A stretch of DNA of 64,000 bases from contig NZ_CANMBJ010000006.1 of the NCBI RefSeq assembly GCF_947496075.1, forward strand, positions 729,001 through 793,000. Direction: 5' to 3'. The notes beneath the pieces are model-generated. The model was not told the origin of the DNA, ran no database searches, and saw only the letters and a program-made list of their open reading frames with translations. Each line of letters starts with the position of its first letter. Position 1 is the first letter of the stretch. Shown here piece by piece: positions 15,677 through 24,829 of this stretch. Source of the DNA: an uncultured Tateyamaria sp. (GTDB lineage Bacteria; Pseudomonadota; Alphaproteobacteria; Rhodobacterales; Rhodobacteraceae). The position numbers and the translations under genes are program-made.

Positions 15677-16618
15677 TTAAAGCGGAGAGAACACAATCAC
15701 AGCAAACCAGGCTTGCGAGTCGGTGTAGAACGCGTCGATCTTCCAGCCGGACGCTTTCGCCAATTCATGGAGCCCTTCTTCGGTGTATTTTCGACTGTTC
15801 TCGGTATGAATGGTTTCACCAACCTCAAAATGAATATGCGTGTCACCAATGCTTACGCTCTGATTCACTTCGCTGCGTAGGTGCATCTCGACCCGGCTTT
15901 CATCTGCGTTCCAGCGGGCCTCGTGCCGGAAGGTTGACGGTACGAAGGTTGCACCAATCTCCCGGTTAAGCCGGCGCAGGATGTTCAGGTTGAACTTAGC
16001 TGTCACACCAGTCCCGTCATCATAGGCCGGAATAAGGATCTCAGGCGGCTTCACCAGGTCAGCTCCTAGGATGAACCGATGAATTCCGTCCCACGCCCGT
16101 ATGCCAGAGAGCAGCTCCACAGCCTGATCTTGATCTAGATTGCCGATAGTCGATCCGGGAAAGAAGACCGTTTTTGGAACGTCCTACAGGTCTTTTGACA
16201 AGCCAAGTAGTCCAGTGAAATCGGCGACGACCGGTTGCACGGTCAGGTGTGGGTATTCCGTCGCCAGACTGGACGAAGATTGCTGTAGGAAGTCGTCTGC
16301 TATGTCGACCGGCACATAGCGGCTAACTTGCCGCGCAGCGTCGAGCAGGATGCGGGTTTTGACGCTTGAGCCGCTGCCAAGCTCGACAAGCGCTCCGCCC
16401 GACGCAATTGACGTGGCAAGCTCGCCCGCGTTTGACCGCAATATCTGCGTTTCAGTCCGACTGGGATAGTACTCTGGGAGTTGCGTGATCTCCTCAAACA
16501 GGCGGCTGCCTTCGGTGTCATAGAACCATCTGCTTGGTAGCTCTTTCGGGGTCCGCTGAAGACCGTCCAGCGCCGCGGACAGGAGCGCCTCGTTCTTGAC
16601 TATCGGCTTGTCTAACAT
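15677..16618 (-). pseudogene. egtD: L-histidine Nalpha-methyltransferase EgtD with in-frame TAG
   Basis: EgtD makes hercynine from histidine and three SAM in ergothioneine synthesis. ATG 16618 shares one base with the egtB stop. The frame shows LPSRWFYDTEGSRLFEEIT, LPEYYPSRTE, LVELGSGSSVKTRILL and YVPVDIADDFL, all characteristic. Codon 145 (16186-16184) is TAG inside SKDL-stop-DVPKTVFFPGSTIGN; after it the same frame continues through ILGADLVKPPEILIPAY and FNLNILRRLNREIGA to a natural stop. The full length (about 313 codons) and all motifs are otherwise intact. It is thus a single nonsense change, a read error or, least likely, recoding. Confidence 0.88.
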
Positions 16619-17871
16619 CACGCGTCCTTTGCCAACCGAAGGCCAAGCATCTGCCGGCGCTGATGAGGATAGAAAAACGTCCGATAGGTCGGTCGCATCT
16701 GCTCGCGCGGTGTTGCGCAGGATCCTCCGCGCAAGACGAACTGGTTGACCATAAACTTGCCATTGTATTCGCCGATGGCGCCAGTAGGGGCGCGGAACCC
16801 GGGGTAAGGGGTGTAGGGGCTCTGCGTCCATTCCCAGACGTCGCCCCAGACGCCGTCGCCGGGCAGCGGACGGAAAGCGTTGGTATCCGCGAAGTTGCCC
16901 TCGATCGGCCGGTTGCGGAATGCCGCCTCGTGTTCTGCCTCTGTGGGCAGACGCGCTTCTGCCCAATGTGCGAATGCATCCGCCTCGTAGTAGCTGACAT
17001 GAACAACCGGAGAGCCGAGGGCAACGGGTTGTGCGCCGCGCAAGGTAAACGACCACCACTCGTCATCCTGTCGCCACCAATAAAGCGGCGCATCCCAGCC
17101 TTCCCGCTGGCGCGTTGCCCAGCCGTCGGACAACCACAGGGTCTGTGTGTCGTATCCTCCGTCCTCGATGAAGGCGATCCAGTCGCGGTTTGTGACTGGG
17201 CGGTTTGCTAGCGCATATGGGGCCAGGTGGGACGGGTGTCTAGGGCTTTCACAGTCGTAGTGAAATGCATCGCCTGTATAGCCGACCTCCACGAGGCCAC
17301 CGGCATGGCCAATGAATTCCAGCTCTGGTGCCTGGACAATCGGGAGCGGTTCGGGTGGGCGATAGGACGGCATCAAAGGGTTATGGGACAGGCCATGAAG
17401 CAGATCCGTCACCAGCAACTCCTGGTGTTGCATCTCGTGGTGACACCTAAGTTCTACCAACGCCGCGATATCGACCAGCTCATCCCGCCCTGAGTTGAGA
17501 AGCCTGTCGAGCGACGCATCGACATGAGCGCGATAGGTGTGAACGTCCTGCAGGGAAGGGCGCGAAATCAGACCGCGTTTGTCACGGGCATGCCGTGGAC
17601 CTGCTTGAACGTAGTAGGAATTGAAAAGGAACGCGAAACGGTCGTCGGGCGAGACGTAGTCTTCGACAGTTGGCCGAAGGATAAATTCCTCAAAAAACCA
17701 AGTGGTATGGGCCAAATGCCATTTGGCCGGGCTGGCATCTTCCATAGACTGCAGCATGGCATCTTCGGGAGAGAGCGGCTCGACCAGTGTGGTCGAGCGT
17801 TGACGGACCTGGGACAAGAGCGTTTGCGCCGCACCCAAGTCATCTGTTTTGAAATACAGTGCTTCGGTCAT
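16618..17871 (-). CDS. egtB: Ergothioneine biosynthesis sulfoxide synthase EgtB
   Basis: ATG 17871, preceded by GGAGG, gives 417 residues. EgtB is a non-haem iron enzyme joining hercynine with a thiol donor using O2. The N-terminal DinB-like domain carries the iron ligands in KWHLAHTTWFFEEF and RCHHEMQHQELL (HxxxxHxE pattern). The C-terminal FGE-sulfatase-like domain (from about residue 200) ends LRGGSCATPREQMRPTYRTFF. It follows the esterase-DsbA fusion by 28 bases and precedes egtD, in a minus-strand operon. EgtC and EgtE are not in the window, as in many alphaproteobacteria. With egtD interrupted, its activity depends on another source of hercynine. Confidence 0.92.
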   Translation of the reverse strand: MTEALYFKTDDLGAAQTLLSQVRQRSTTLVEPLSPEDAMLQSMEDASPAKWHLAHTTWFFEEFILRPTVEDYVSPDDRFAFLFNSYYVQAGPRHARDKRGLISRPSLQDVHTYRAHVDASLDRLLNSGRDELVDIAALVELRCHHEMQHQELLVTDLLHGLSHNPLMPSYRPPEPLPIVQAPELEFIGHAGGLVEVGYTGDAFHYDCESPRHPSHLAPYALANRPVTNRDWIAFIEDGGYDTQTLWLSDGWATRQREGWDAPLYWWRQDDEWWSFTLRGAQPVALGSPVVHVSYYEADAFAHWAEARLPTEAEHEAAFRNRPIEGNFADTNAFRPLPGDGVWGDVWEWTQSPYTPYPGFRAPTGAIGEYNGKFMVNQFVLRGGSCATPREQMRPTYRTFFYPHQRRQMLGLRLAKDA

Positions 17872-17899
17872 ATCTGGGGCCTCCGGCAAGTGTCTGGGG

Positions 17900-19267
17900 T
17901 TATTGCAGGGTTACGCCAGCGAAGGCCGCAATTGCCTGCGCGTCCCAGCCGGTAAACATCTGTTCGCGGCCATCTGGCAAACGGACGAAGAATCCCGGCG
18001 TTCCCACGAGACCAAGCGCGCGCATCGCCGCTGTGTTGACCCGCATGTTGTTCTGGTATGCGCCAATTGCAGCCTCGGTATCTGCGATACCGACAGCGAT
18101 CCCGAGATCTTCAAGCTCGCGGAGCGCGCGGGCGCCCGTCATCTGGCCCCGGCCATCCATGAGCGCGTGGTAGGCGCGGTTATAGTCTTCCGGCTTTGCG
18201 ATCGAGAACGTCAACGCCGCGGCTTCGCGCGATCCGGGACCAATCAACGGAACGTCCACCGCGACCACCCGCGTGTTATCGGGCATCTGCGACAAGAACC
18301 GGTCCATCTGACGGTGCGCGATGCGGCAGATCGAGCAGTTGAAATCGAAGAATTTGTAGATCACAAGATCGCCGTCGGGGTTCCCGAAATAGCCGCCTCG
18401 CGCCTCAGCCGCGGCCAAAGCTTCGGCAATCACGGCATCCGGCTCACCGCCAGCGTCCGGCGCAGCTGTGACCGCAATGGGAAGTGGCCGGGTTCGTGCC
18501 ACTGGCACACCGGCGATCCGGTCGTCTATCCAGGAGGCAATAACGCGGCGTCCCGCCCCGCTGACGACATGGGGGACTGGGAAGGTTTCGAGCTGGACGG
18601 ACAACCCAGCATCTGAAAGCGTGGCGACTGTAGCATCCAGTTCCTCGGCGCTAAATCGTGCGTCGCGTGTGCCGTACCCTAAAAGTACGGGCGCGCCGCC
18701 TTCGACGGTCCAATCTTCTGCTCGGACCTCGGGCGGCAACCCACCCGCAAAAGCAACGTAGCCTGCCGCGAGATCGGGATGGGTCAACGCAAGACCAAGC
18801 GCCATCGACGCACCCTGGCTGAAACCGACGATGTAGACGTGCTCCGGGTCCGCGCCGGTTTCGGCAACCAGGGCCGCAGTCGCGCTGGCAACCCAATCAG
18901 CGCTCAAGCGCACATTGTCCGGATCTACCGCGACGGAGCCGGAGCTATCGTCGAGAGGGAACCAGGCGCCCCCTCCGCCCTCCACGGGCACCGGCGCGTT
19001 CAAGGCAACAAAGGAGTGGTCTGTGTTTGGCTCAATATTGACGAGTGTTTCAATCTGCTTGGCGTCCATGCCGTAACCATGGAGGCCGATGATGAGCGCG
19101 GCGCCGGGTGTGTCCGCCTCTCGTATGATCCGTGCATCGATCTCACCCTGATCGGTCACGAGCGTGATGATGTCCGCGTCAGATTGCGCCGCGGCCCCTT
19201 TGGGGGCCACGGCAGCGAAGGGGATCGACAAGCCGACTGCTAGCAGAAGAGATAGTATTTTGCGCAT
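17900..19267 (-). CDS. Exported esterase-DsbA fusion protein
   Basis: The 455 residues start with a signal peptide (about 1-28). Residues about 30-250 are an alpha/beta hydrolase of the phospholipase/carboxylesterase type: LIIGLHGYGMD (oxyanion strand), VYIVGFSQGASMALG (nucleophile Ser), a GTRDARF Asp region and PVPHVVS (catalytic His). Residues about 285-455 are a DsbA-like thioredoxin fold: YKFFDFNCSICRIAH has a CSIC active site, and GLVGTPGFFV carries the cis-Pro. I know no standard protein with this order. It is co-oriented with the double-SRPBCC gene and egtB with gaps under 30 bases. The frame is continuous, so the fusion is real in this sequence. Confidence 0.82.
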   Translation of the reverse strand: MRKILSLLLAVGLSIPFAAVAPKGAAAQSDADIITLVTDQGEIDARIIREADTPGAALIIGLHGYGMDAKQIETLVNIEPNTDHSFVALNAPVPVEGGGGAWFPLDDSSGSVAVDPDNVRLSADWVASATAALVAETGADPEHVYIVGFSQGASMALGLALTHPDLAAGYVAFAGGLPPEVRAEDWTVEGGAPVLLGYGTRDARFSAEELDATVATLSDAGLSVQLETFPVPHVVSGAGRRVIASWIDDRIAGVPVARTRPLPIAVTAAPDAGGEPDAVIAEALAAAEARGGYFGNPDGDLVIYKFFDFNCSICRIAHRQMDRFLSQMPDNTRVVAVDVPLIGPGSREAAALTFSIAKPEDYNRAYHALMDGRGQMTGARALRELEDLGIAVGIADTEAAIGAYQNNMRVNTAAMRALGLVGTPGFFVRLPDGREQMFTGWDAQAIAAFAGVTLQ

Positions 19268-19291
19268 GTTCGACCCCCTTGGCGATCAGTT

Positions 19292-20341
19292 TTAAGACGG
19301 GAACTGGCGCGCGTAGGGCGTACCATTCTCAAGGAAGTACTTGAGATCGTCGATCCCGAAGCCGGCGAACATGAAGAAGCTCGTCCGCGCGAAAGCGACA
19401 GCCTGCGGCGGTACGCCCGGTGCGCTTTCGAAGACGATGGACACCGTGACTTCAGACGAATCTTCATCAATCGGTTTGACGCTCCACTCGGCCTCGTTGG
19501 TGGTCACAAACGGAGGCATGCCTGCTTCGATCGTGTAAGCATAGGTGAGATTGTCTTCGTCGTAGCGTGTGATGATCTCACGGGTCGCGCCCCCAAGCCC
19601 GGGGATGAAACAGGCGCGTACGTCGCCGACTTTTCCATCCGTGTCCTCGAATTCGATGGACTCGATCACGCTCGACCATTCGTGGGCACCTGCGTAGTTT
19701 TCGGCAACCTCAGCCCAGACGGCCTGCGCCGATACGTTGAACATCCGGGTGTGGGTCAACGTGACATCGGCGATCCCGCTGTGCATCCCGCTGGAGTAGC
19801 CGCCAAATCGGTCAGTGAGGCTTGCCGCAGCTTCGGTATAAAGCGCCATCACCTCCTCGGAGGTCTCGCCGTCGAAATACTGCTGCCAGGACAGGACTGC
19901 GCCTTCGCGTTCTTCAGCGGGGCGTACCTGCATCACGGCAAGGTGGTTGGACAAGCCCAATGGGTTGTCGCCGGGCAAGCTGTAGGCAAAAGACATTTTG
20001 CCTGTATTGTTCACGAGGATCGTTTCGGTCACCACCGTACCATCCGCGAGTGTCAGGTCACGGGACATACCGTCGCCGGACACGGAGACACTGGACACCA
20101 CGCCGATCATGTCATCAACGTTGTTGCTGTCAGAGACGAAGGCAAAAACGTCAGCGGGCGAGGCGGCGAGTTCGACCTCGATTGCGAACTGCATGGGTGC
20201 CATAGTCAGTTCGTCGACCATGACCGCACCGACGACACGCGGTGGAATATCCTGAGCGACCGCAACGGGTGCGGTAGCCGCGAGGCTTGTGGCAACGGCC
20301 AGAACGGCGGCAGTTGTCGTGAGATTAGAAATCAGGCGCAT
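19292..20341 (-). CDS. Exported protein with two SRPBCC domains
   Basis: The 349 residues have a signal peptide (1-29, ending AVAQ). Two SRPBCC-like halves follow: VELAASPADVFAFVSDSNNV (about 57-76) and MFNVSAQAVWAEVAENYAGAHEW-type sequence (about 205-225), each with the helix-strand opening of the family. It is the first gene of the minus-strand operon leading to the esterase-DsbA fusion and egtB/egtD, and is divergent from a LysR gene. Ligand unknown. Tandem secreted SRPBCC architecture is unusual. Confidence 0.7.
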   Translation of the reverse strand: MRLISNLTTTAAVLAVATSLAATAPVAVAQDIPPRVVGAVMVDELTMAPMQFAIEVELAASPADVFAFVSDSNNVDDMIGVVSSVSVSGDGMSRDLTLADGTVVTETILVNNTGKMSFAYSLPGDNPLGLSNHLAVMQVRPAEEREGAVLSWQQYFDGETSEEVMALYTEAAASLTDRFGGYSSGMHSGIADVTLTHTRMFNVSAQAVWAEVAENYAGAHEWSSVIESIEFEDTDGKVGDVRACFIPGLGGATREIITRYDEDNLTYAYTIEAGMPPFVTTNEAEWSVKPIDEDSSEVTVSIVFESAPGVPPQAVAFARTSFFMFAGFGIDDLKYFLENGTPYARQFPS

Positions 20342-20376
20342 GGAATCCTCCTGGTTGGGTACCTGCGCACGAAGCT

Positions 20377-20434
20377 ACACTAGTCGAAAATGCACCTCAT
20401 GTTCCGTTTGAGGGCCACACTGGACGAAAAATGG
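20377..20434. promoter_or_regulatory. Direct repeats in LysR/SRPBCC divergent spacer
   Basis: ACACTAGTCGAAAATG (20377-20392) and ACACTGGACGAAAAATGG (20417-20434) match closely and start exactly 40 bp apart, about four helical turns. The spacer lies between the LysR gene (plus) and the SRPBCC operon (minus), so these are good candidates for LysR binding sites. Confidence 0.5.
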
Positions 20435-20496
20435 AACGCCTGCTACGTTTTGAAGTGTGACATCCACACGCGAAAAATACAGATTTTAAACCAAAG

Positions 20497-21405
20497 GTGA
20501 TCTTAACGTTGTCTGTCGATTGGAACGATTTGAAGGTCTTTCTCGCCGTCGCGCGTGCGGGTTCGATCCGCGGTGCATCAGAGAGCCTGAAGGTCGCGCA
20601 CTCCACTGTATCCCGCAGGATGGATGCGCTTGAATTTGCGTTGAAGGCCCGCTTGTTCGACCGGACGCCGGACGGCTTACTGATCACCTCGGCGGGTGAA
20701 GACCTGCTCGGATCTGCCCGAACGATTGAAGAAACAATGCATTCGGCCGAACGGTCCGTCGCGGGGCGCGACCGCGAGCTGTCCGGCGACGTCCGCTTTA
20801 CTCTTCCGCTACCAATGGCTGTTTGCGTTCTGACCGACGACCTAGCCAGCTTCGTTGAGCAAAACCCACTCGTTAACCTGATCCTCGATATAACCGAGGA
20901 CCTTCTTGATCTGTCAAAGCGGGAAGCTGACATTGCAATGCGTTTTACGTCACGGGGTAATTCGCCGCCTGACTACCTGGTTGGGCGTAACCTGGCGACA
21001 CAAGCGTCCTGTGCCTATGCTTCGACCGATTACATCGAGGCACATACCTTTTCAGGACCCAATCGAAATGGGCGCTGGCTGGGATGGGATGACGTTGTCG
21101 AGTATCCAAAATGGGTTCATTCGGCGGGGCTGGAGCCGATGCCGGTCATGGGCAGTTTCGACGACGTGTTTGTCCAGATGGCTTTTGCCAAGCGTGGCCT
21201 CGGTATGGCCTTCCTTCCATGCATGATGGGCGACCTAGATCCGGCGCTTCAGCGAGTGCCCGACGCGCGACCAGTTCCTCATACGACACTTTGGGTTCTG
21301 ACCCATCCGGACCTGCGGGACAGCGTACGACTTCGGAGTTTCCGCGAGTATCTATACGACGTTGTGTCCGACAAGCTTGACCTCATCGAAGGGCGCGGCG
21401 CTTAG
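20497..21405 (+). CDS. LysR family transcriptional regulator
   Basis: This gives 302 residues from GTG 20497 (TTG 20509 is also possible; AAAGG overlaps the GTG). The helix-turn-helix covers about 10-65 with DLKVFLAVARAGSIRGAS and VAHSTVSRRMDALEF. The effector domain follows (about 95-290). It is divergent from the SRPBCC-esterase-egtB operon, with two direct repeats in between, so local control of that operon is likely. Its stop overlaps the DsbD-like gene's stop by four bases (convergent). Confidence 0.9.
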   Translation: MILTLSVDWNDLKVFLAVARAGSIRGASESLKVAHSTVSRRMDALEFALKARLFDRTPDGLLITSAGEDLLGSARTIEETMHSAERSVAGRDRELSGDVRFTLPLPMAVCVLTDDLASFVEQNPLVNLILDITEDLLDLSKREADIAMRFTSRGNSPPDYLVGRNLATQASCAYASTDYIEAHTFSGPNRNGRWLGWDDVVEYPKWVHSAGLEPMPVMGSFDDVFVQMAFAKRGLGMAFLPCMMGDLDPALQRVPDARPVPHTTLWVLTHPDLRDSVRLRSFREYLYDVVSDKLDLIEGRGA

Positions 21406-23465
21406 CCTTGCGCTTCGCGAAGGGCGTCCAGGACGGCGCCGGGGCTCAAAAGCTCGGGCAGCACGATCCCTTCAGGAGCCCCAGGTCCGTAAACCACGTT
21501 GAATGGGATGCCGTAGCGGCCGTGGCTCGTCAGGTACGAAAGAATGCTGTCGTCGCGCTGCGTCCAATCGGCCTGCAGGGGGGCTACACCTTCTGCTTCC
21601 AATGCCGCGCGCACCTCGCCATCGCTCAGGGCGACGCGTTTGTTGACCTGGCACGTGATACACCAATCCGCTGTCACATCGACGAAGACGATCTCGCCCG
21701 CCGAGACGAGACGGTCTCGCTCTGCGATGGAGAAGACTCCGAAATCGGCTGTCGCCACAGAGGAGGCACCGGCCTGCGACGAAGTGATCACGCTGGGGCT
21801 GAACATCAGGGCCAGTGCGACAATGGCAAGTGTCGCCCCAATGGCGCTGCCCCGGCCTTCGACTGACCGGCCTGTCCAAAGCGCTGCCCCCATCACGACA
21901 AGGCCAACCGATACGACGATGGCCAAGGTCTGCCCGGAAACGCCAGCGATGACGAAGAGAAGCCAAACGGTCGTTGCCGCCAGGGCAAGCCCAAGCACCT
22001 TCTTCATTGTGAGCATCCACTTGCCGGGCTTGGGCATCGAGGTCGCAAGCCCGGGGAACACAGCCACAAGCAGGAAGGGCGCAGCAAGGCCGACACCGAG
22101 CGCCGTGAAAATAGCGAGTATCTCGAACGTACCCGAAGACAGCGCGAACCCGATTGCTGTCCCGACGAAAGGCGCGGAACACGGGGTGGCGAGCAGCGTG
22201 GCGAAGACACCGGTCAGGAAGTGACCCTTGAGCGTGTCGGAGTTGCCAATCTGCGCGGTCCCGGACATCCATTTTGGCAGCGGGATTTCAAACATACCCA
22301 GCAGATTGTAGGCGAACACCGTGACGACGATGGCCATGAAGACGAGAAAGTAGGGGTTCTGGAACTGAATGCCCCATCCCACCGCCACGCCAACCGACCG
22401 CAGTGCAACGGCCCCGAGGGCGAGAACCCAGAAAGACGCAAGGATGCCCATGGCAGACGCCATGAACGACAGGCGGACGCGGGCCGGGCTATGTCCGCCG
22501 TGAGAGACCACCGAGAGCAGCTTGATCGATAGCACAGGCAGGACGCACGGCATCAGGTTCAGGATCATTCCGCCGACAAAGGCGATCCCGACAAAGCCCA
22601 GAAACGCGGAGACAGAGATGCCGACCGCTGCCTGGGCGAGTGCTGCGGTGTCCAGCTGAGCTTCGAGGCCGCGCGTGCCATCCACAATGGTGAGAGTCAG
22701 GTCTTTCCCCGAGAGGTCGGCGGGCGTGCCTTCAAACGTCTCGGCGTCCAGCGTCGCGGTGAAGCCCAACCCATCTTCTTGCAGATCAACGGCAGGGCGG
22801 GAAAACGGGACGTCCTCCGGTCCCTCCACGATTACGTCTGGAGCGGTCAGCGGGAAAACGGAGGTGACGCGCACTGCGATGCTGTTACCAGTGTCTGAGC
22901 GGGTGACCTCGTCCAGAGACAACCCGGATTGAGACCCATCGCCGGGAACCTGGGATTGGTAGAGGTCGATTAACTGGGCATCCAGGCCAGCAGACGGAGT
23001 GCCGGGATCGAGTGTGAGAGAGACTGTGGCGACTTGCGGGACGCAGATTTCCTTGCAAAGCAAATAGTCGACCACCGCGTTTAAAAGAACAGGCTGTGTC
23101 GGGTCCGGGATATCCACATTCACCGGAAAGACGATGCGTTCGCCGTATCCAAAGGTGTCGAGATCGAACAGCGAAAACCGATGCGGTGCGGGCCATTGCA
23201 TTTGGGATGGTTCGGCGTTGTCCGAACCCGACCAATCCACCGTGACCGGGTACCCTGCGTCGCCTGGGGTTCTCCAATAGGTTTTCCAGCCATCGTTGAG
23301 CCGAATGTCGATGCCGACCTGAAGCGAACCATCTGCTGGCGCTGCCGTTTGCGCCGCGATCAGCCGCGCGCTCGACAAATCCAGGTCCGTCCATCCTTCA
23401 TCCGCATGTGCGGACAGCCCGGAAAGGAGAGCAATCACAACTGCAAACGATCTGAAAAACCGCAT
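21402..23465 (-). CDS. DsbD/ScsB-like thiol-disulfide membrane reductase
   Basis: The 687 residues start with a signal peptide (1-21). The N-terminal periplasmic domain (about 25-260) carries a Cys pair in VDYLLCKEICVPQV. The central membrane domain (about 285-560) has eight or so TM segments with conserved Cys in NLMPCVLPVLSIK and LATPCSAPFVGTA. The C-terminal thioredoxin domain has VTADWCITCQVNKRV. This layout moves electrons from cytoplasmic thioredoxin to periplasmic thiol proteins; the long N-domain fits the ScsB branch. The nearby exported CSIC protein at 17900 is a plausible client. It converges on the LysR gene. Confidence 0.92.
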   Translation of the reverse strand: MRFFRSFAVVIALLSGLSAHADEGWTDLDLSSARLIAAQTAAPADGSLQVGIDIRLNDGWKTYWRTPGDAGYPVTVDWSGSDNAEPSQMQWPAPHRFSLFDLDTFGYGERIVFPVNVDIPDPTQPVLLNAVVDYLLCKEICVPQVATVSLTLDPGTPSAGLDAQLIDLYQSQVPGDGSQSGLSLDEVTRSDTGNSIAVRVTSVFPLTAPDVIVEGPEDVPFSRPAVDLQEDGLGFTATLDAETFEGTPADLSGKDLTLTIVDGTRGLEAQLDTAALAQAAVGISVSAFLGFVGIAFVGGMILNLMPCVLPVLSIKLLSVVSHGGHSPARVRLSFMASAMGILASFWVLALGAVALRSVGVAVGWGIQFQNPYFLVFMAIVVTVFAYNLLGMFEIPLPKWMSGTAQIGNSDTLKGHFLTGVFATLLATPCSAPFVGTAIGFALSSGTFEILAIFTALGVGLAAPFLLVAVFPGLATSMPKPGKWMLTMKKVLGLALAATTVWLLFVIAGVSGQTLAIVVSVGLVVMGAALWTGRSVEGRGSAIGATLAIVALALMFSPSVITSSQAGASSVATADFGVFSIAERDRLVSAGEIVFVDVTADWCITCQVNKRVALSDGEVRAALEAEGVAPLQADWTQRDDSILSYLTSHGRYGIPFNVVYGPGAPEGIVLPELLSPGAVLDALREAQG

Positions 23466-23624
23466 CGGACGACTCCTGTTTTTGAGGCAAACGCCGTCAT
23501 CCTAACGGACCAATTTCAGACCAGCACGTACCATTATTGGAACTGACCGGTGCGAAATTGAACGTGGCAAGGGAGAAGTCGTGACGCCACATTCGCAGCA
23601 TCAAGCCCCGGAGGATTTCGCGCT

Positions 23625-24218
23625 ATGCCCAAGCCACCACTCATCTCAGTTGAGCTCAAGACGCCCGACACCGCAGAAGGCGCCGCAGCGGGTATCCTTG
23701 CTGGTGCCCGCGGCCAGCTTGGCTTTGTCCCGAACATGTACGCGGCCATGGCGAACCTGCCCGCCGTTCTGGAGCAGTACTCCGCAAGTTATGCAGCATT
23801 CCGTGAAACGGCGGGTTTTACGCCTGCCGAGCAGGAGACGGTCTTCCTCACGATCAGTCAGGCAAACGATTGCCACTACTGTACCGCCGCGCATTCCATG
23901 CTGGCGGACGTGATGTCTGGCGTTCCGAAGTACGCGCTGGAGGCGCTGCGTAAGGGCGACACGCCTGCAGACGACCGGCTTGGTGCCTTGTCCGAGTTCA
24001 CCCGCAGAATGACTCTCTTGCGGGGGGCGGTCGAGAAAGACGATGTGGACCGCTTTCTGGCCGCCGGTTTCACCAATCAGCACGTCTTTGGGGTAATCCT
24101 CGCCATCGCGTGCAAGACATTCTCCAATTACACCAACCATTTGGTCGGAACCGAGATCGATGACGCGATGGCGGCCTATGCCCTGTCCGGTGACGAATTC
24201 GCAGAAGCGACTGCGTAA
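23625..24218 (+). CDS. Carboxymuconolactone decarboxylase/AhpD-like protein
   Basis: The 197 residues include the AhpD-type redox motif ANDCHYCTAAHSML (CxxC followed by His three on), near residue 83-95, and the upstream Glu in TPAEQETVFLTIS. These are features of peroxidase-related CMD proteins. It would reduce peroxides or act as a thiol oxidoreductase in the cytoplasm. It leads a three-gene plus-strand operon with two SRPBCC genes that ends at a strong terminator at 25462. Confidence 0.85.
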   Translation: MPKPPLISVELKTPDTAEGAAAGILAGARGQLGFVPNMYAAMANLPAVLEQYSASYAAFRETAGFTPAEQETVFLTISQANDCHYCTAAHSMLADVMSGVPKYALEALRKGDTPADDRLGALSEFTRRMTLLRGAVEKDDVDRFLAAGFTNQHVFGVILAIACKTFSNYTNHLVGTEIDDAMAAYALSGDEFAEATA

Positions 24219-24265
24219 GCGCGTGTCCCGCGCAACTCACCCTTAAACCTAGAAGGAACAAAAAC

Positions 24266-24769
24266 ATGCATGCAGAAATGACAAAACGCGTGAATGCGTC
24301 GGCGGAAGACATCTGGGCAGCCTTCAACGACTGGGGCGGCATCTGGCGCTTTCAGCCGTGGGTCGTCCGTTCCCCGCTGCTCAGCCAGAACAATGAGGGC
24401 GTGGGCGCCAAGCGCCGCTGCGAGTTCGTCGACAAGACGTCCATCGTTGAGACAATCACCAAGATCGAGGACGGTCGCGCCATTCACATGACGCTGAGCG
24501 AAACCCCCAAACCCATGAAGGGCGGCAAGTCCGTCATCCGCCTGAGCCCAAGTGGCAACGGCACCGACGTCATCGTGGAGATGGACATCGAAATCGGCAT
24601 GGGCCCTCTCGGCGCGATTATGGGAAATCTCATGATGAAGCCGATGATGAAAAAGCGCGTGTCGCTGATGCTGGAGAGCCTTGAGCACCACCTCAAGACC
24701 GGCGGCAAGATCGACAGCAAAGGCGTCAAGCACAACTCCCCGTCCGCTGCTGGTGCCGTGCCTGCATAA
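24266..24769 (+). CDS. SRPBCC family protein
   Basis: The 167 residues have ATG preceded by AGAAGGAAC. MHAEMTKRVNASAEDIWAAF and EGVGAKRRCEF are the SRPBCC opening and second-strand motif, and the C-terminal helix covers about 118-150. There is no signal peptide. It lies 47 bases after the CMD-like gene. SRPBCC with an AhpD-like enzyme recalls handling of aromatic or polyketide-like ligands; the substrate is unknown. Confidence 0.75.
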   Translation: MHAEMTKRVNASAEDIWAAFNDWGGIWRFQPWVVRSPLLSQNNEGVGAKRRCEFVDKTSIVETITKIEDGRAIHMTLSETPKPMKGGKSVIRLSPSGNGTDVIVEMDIEIGMGPLGAIMGNLMMKPMMKKRVSLMLESLEHHLKTGGKIDSKGVKHNSPSAAGAVPA

Positions 24770-24829
24770 CCCAATGAAATCAAAAGCCGGGTGTGGCGGG
24801 TCGCCGCCACGCTCAAGATGGAGAACGAA

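Noticed and set aside
16184-16186. Pyrrolysine or other recoding at the egtD TAG
   Set aside because: No pylTSBCD genes or recoding signal are visible, and EgtD has no known need for it. Mutation or read error is simpler.
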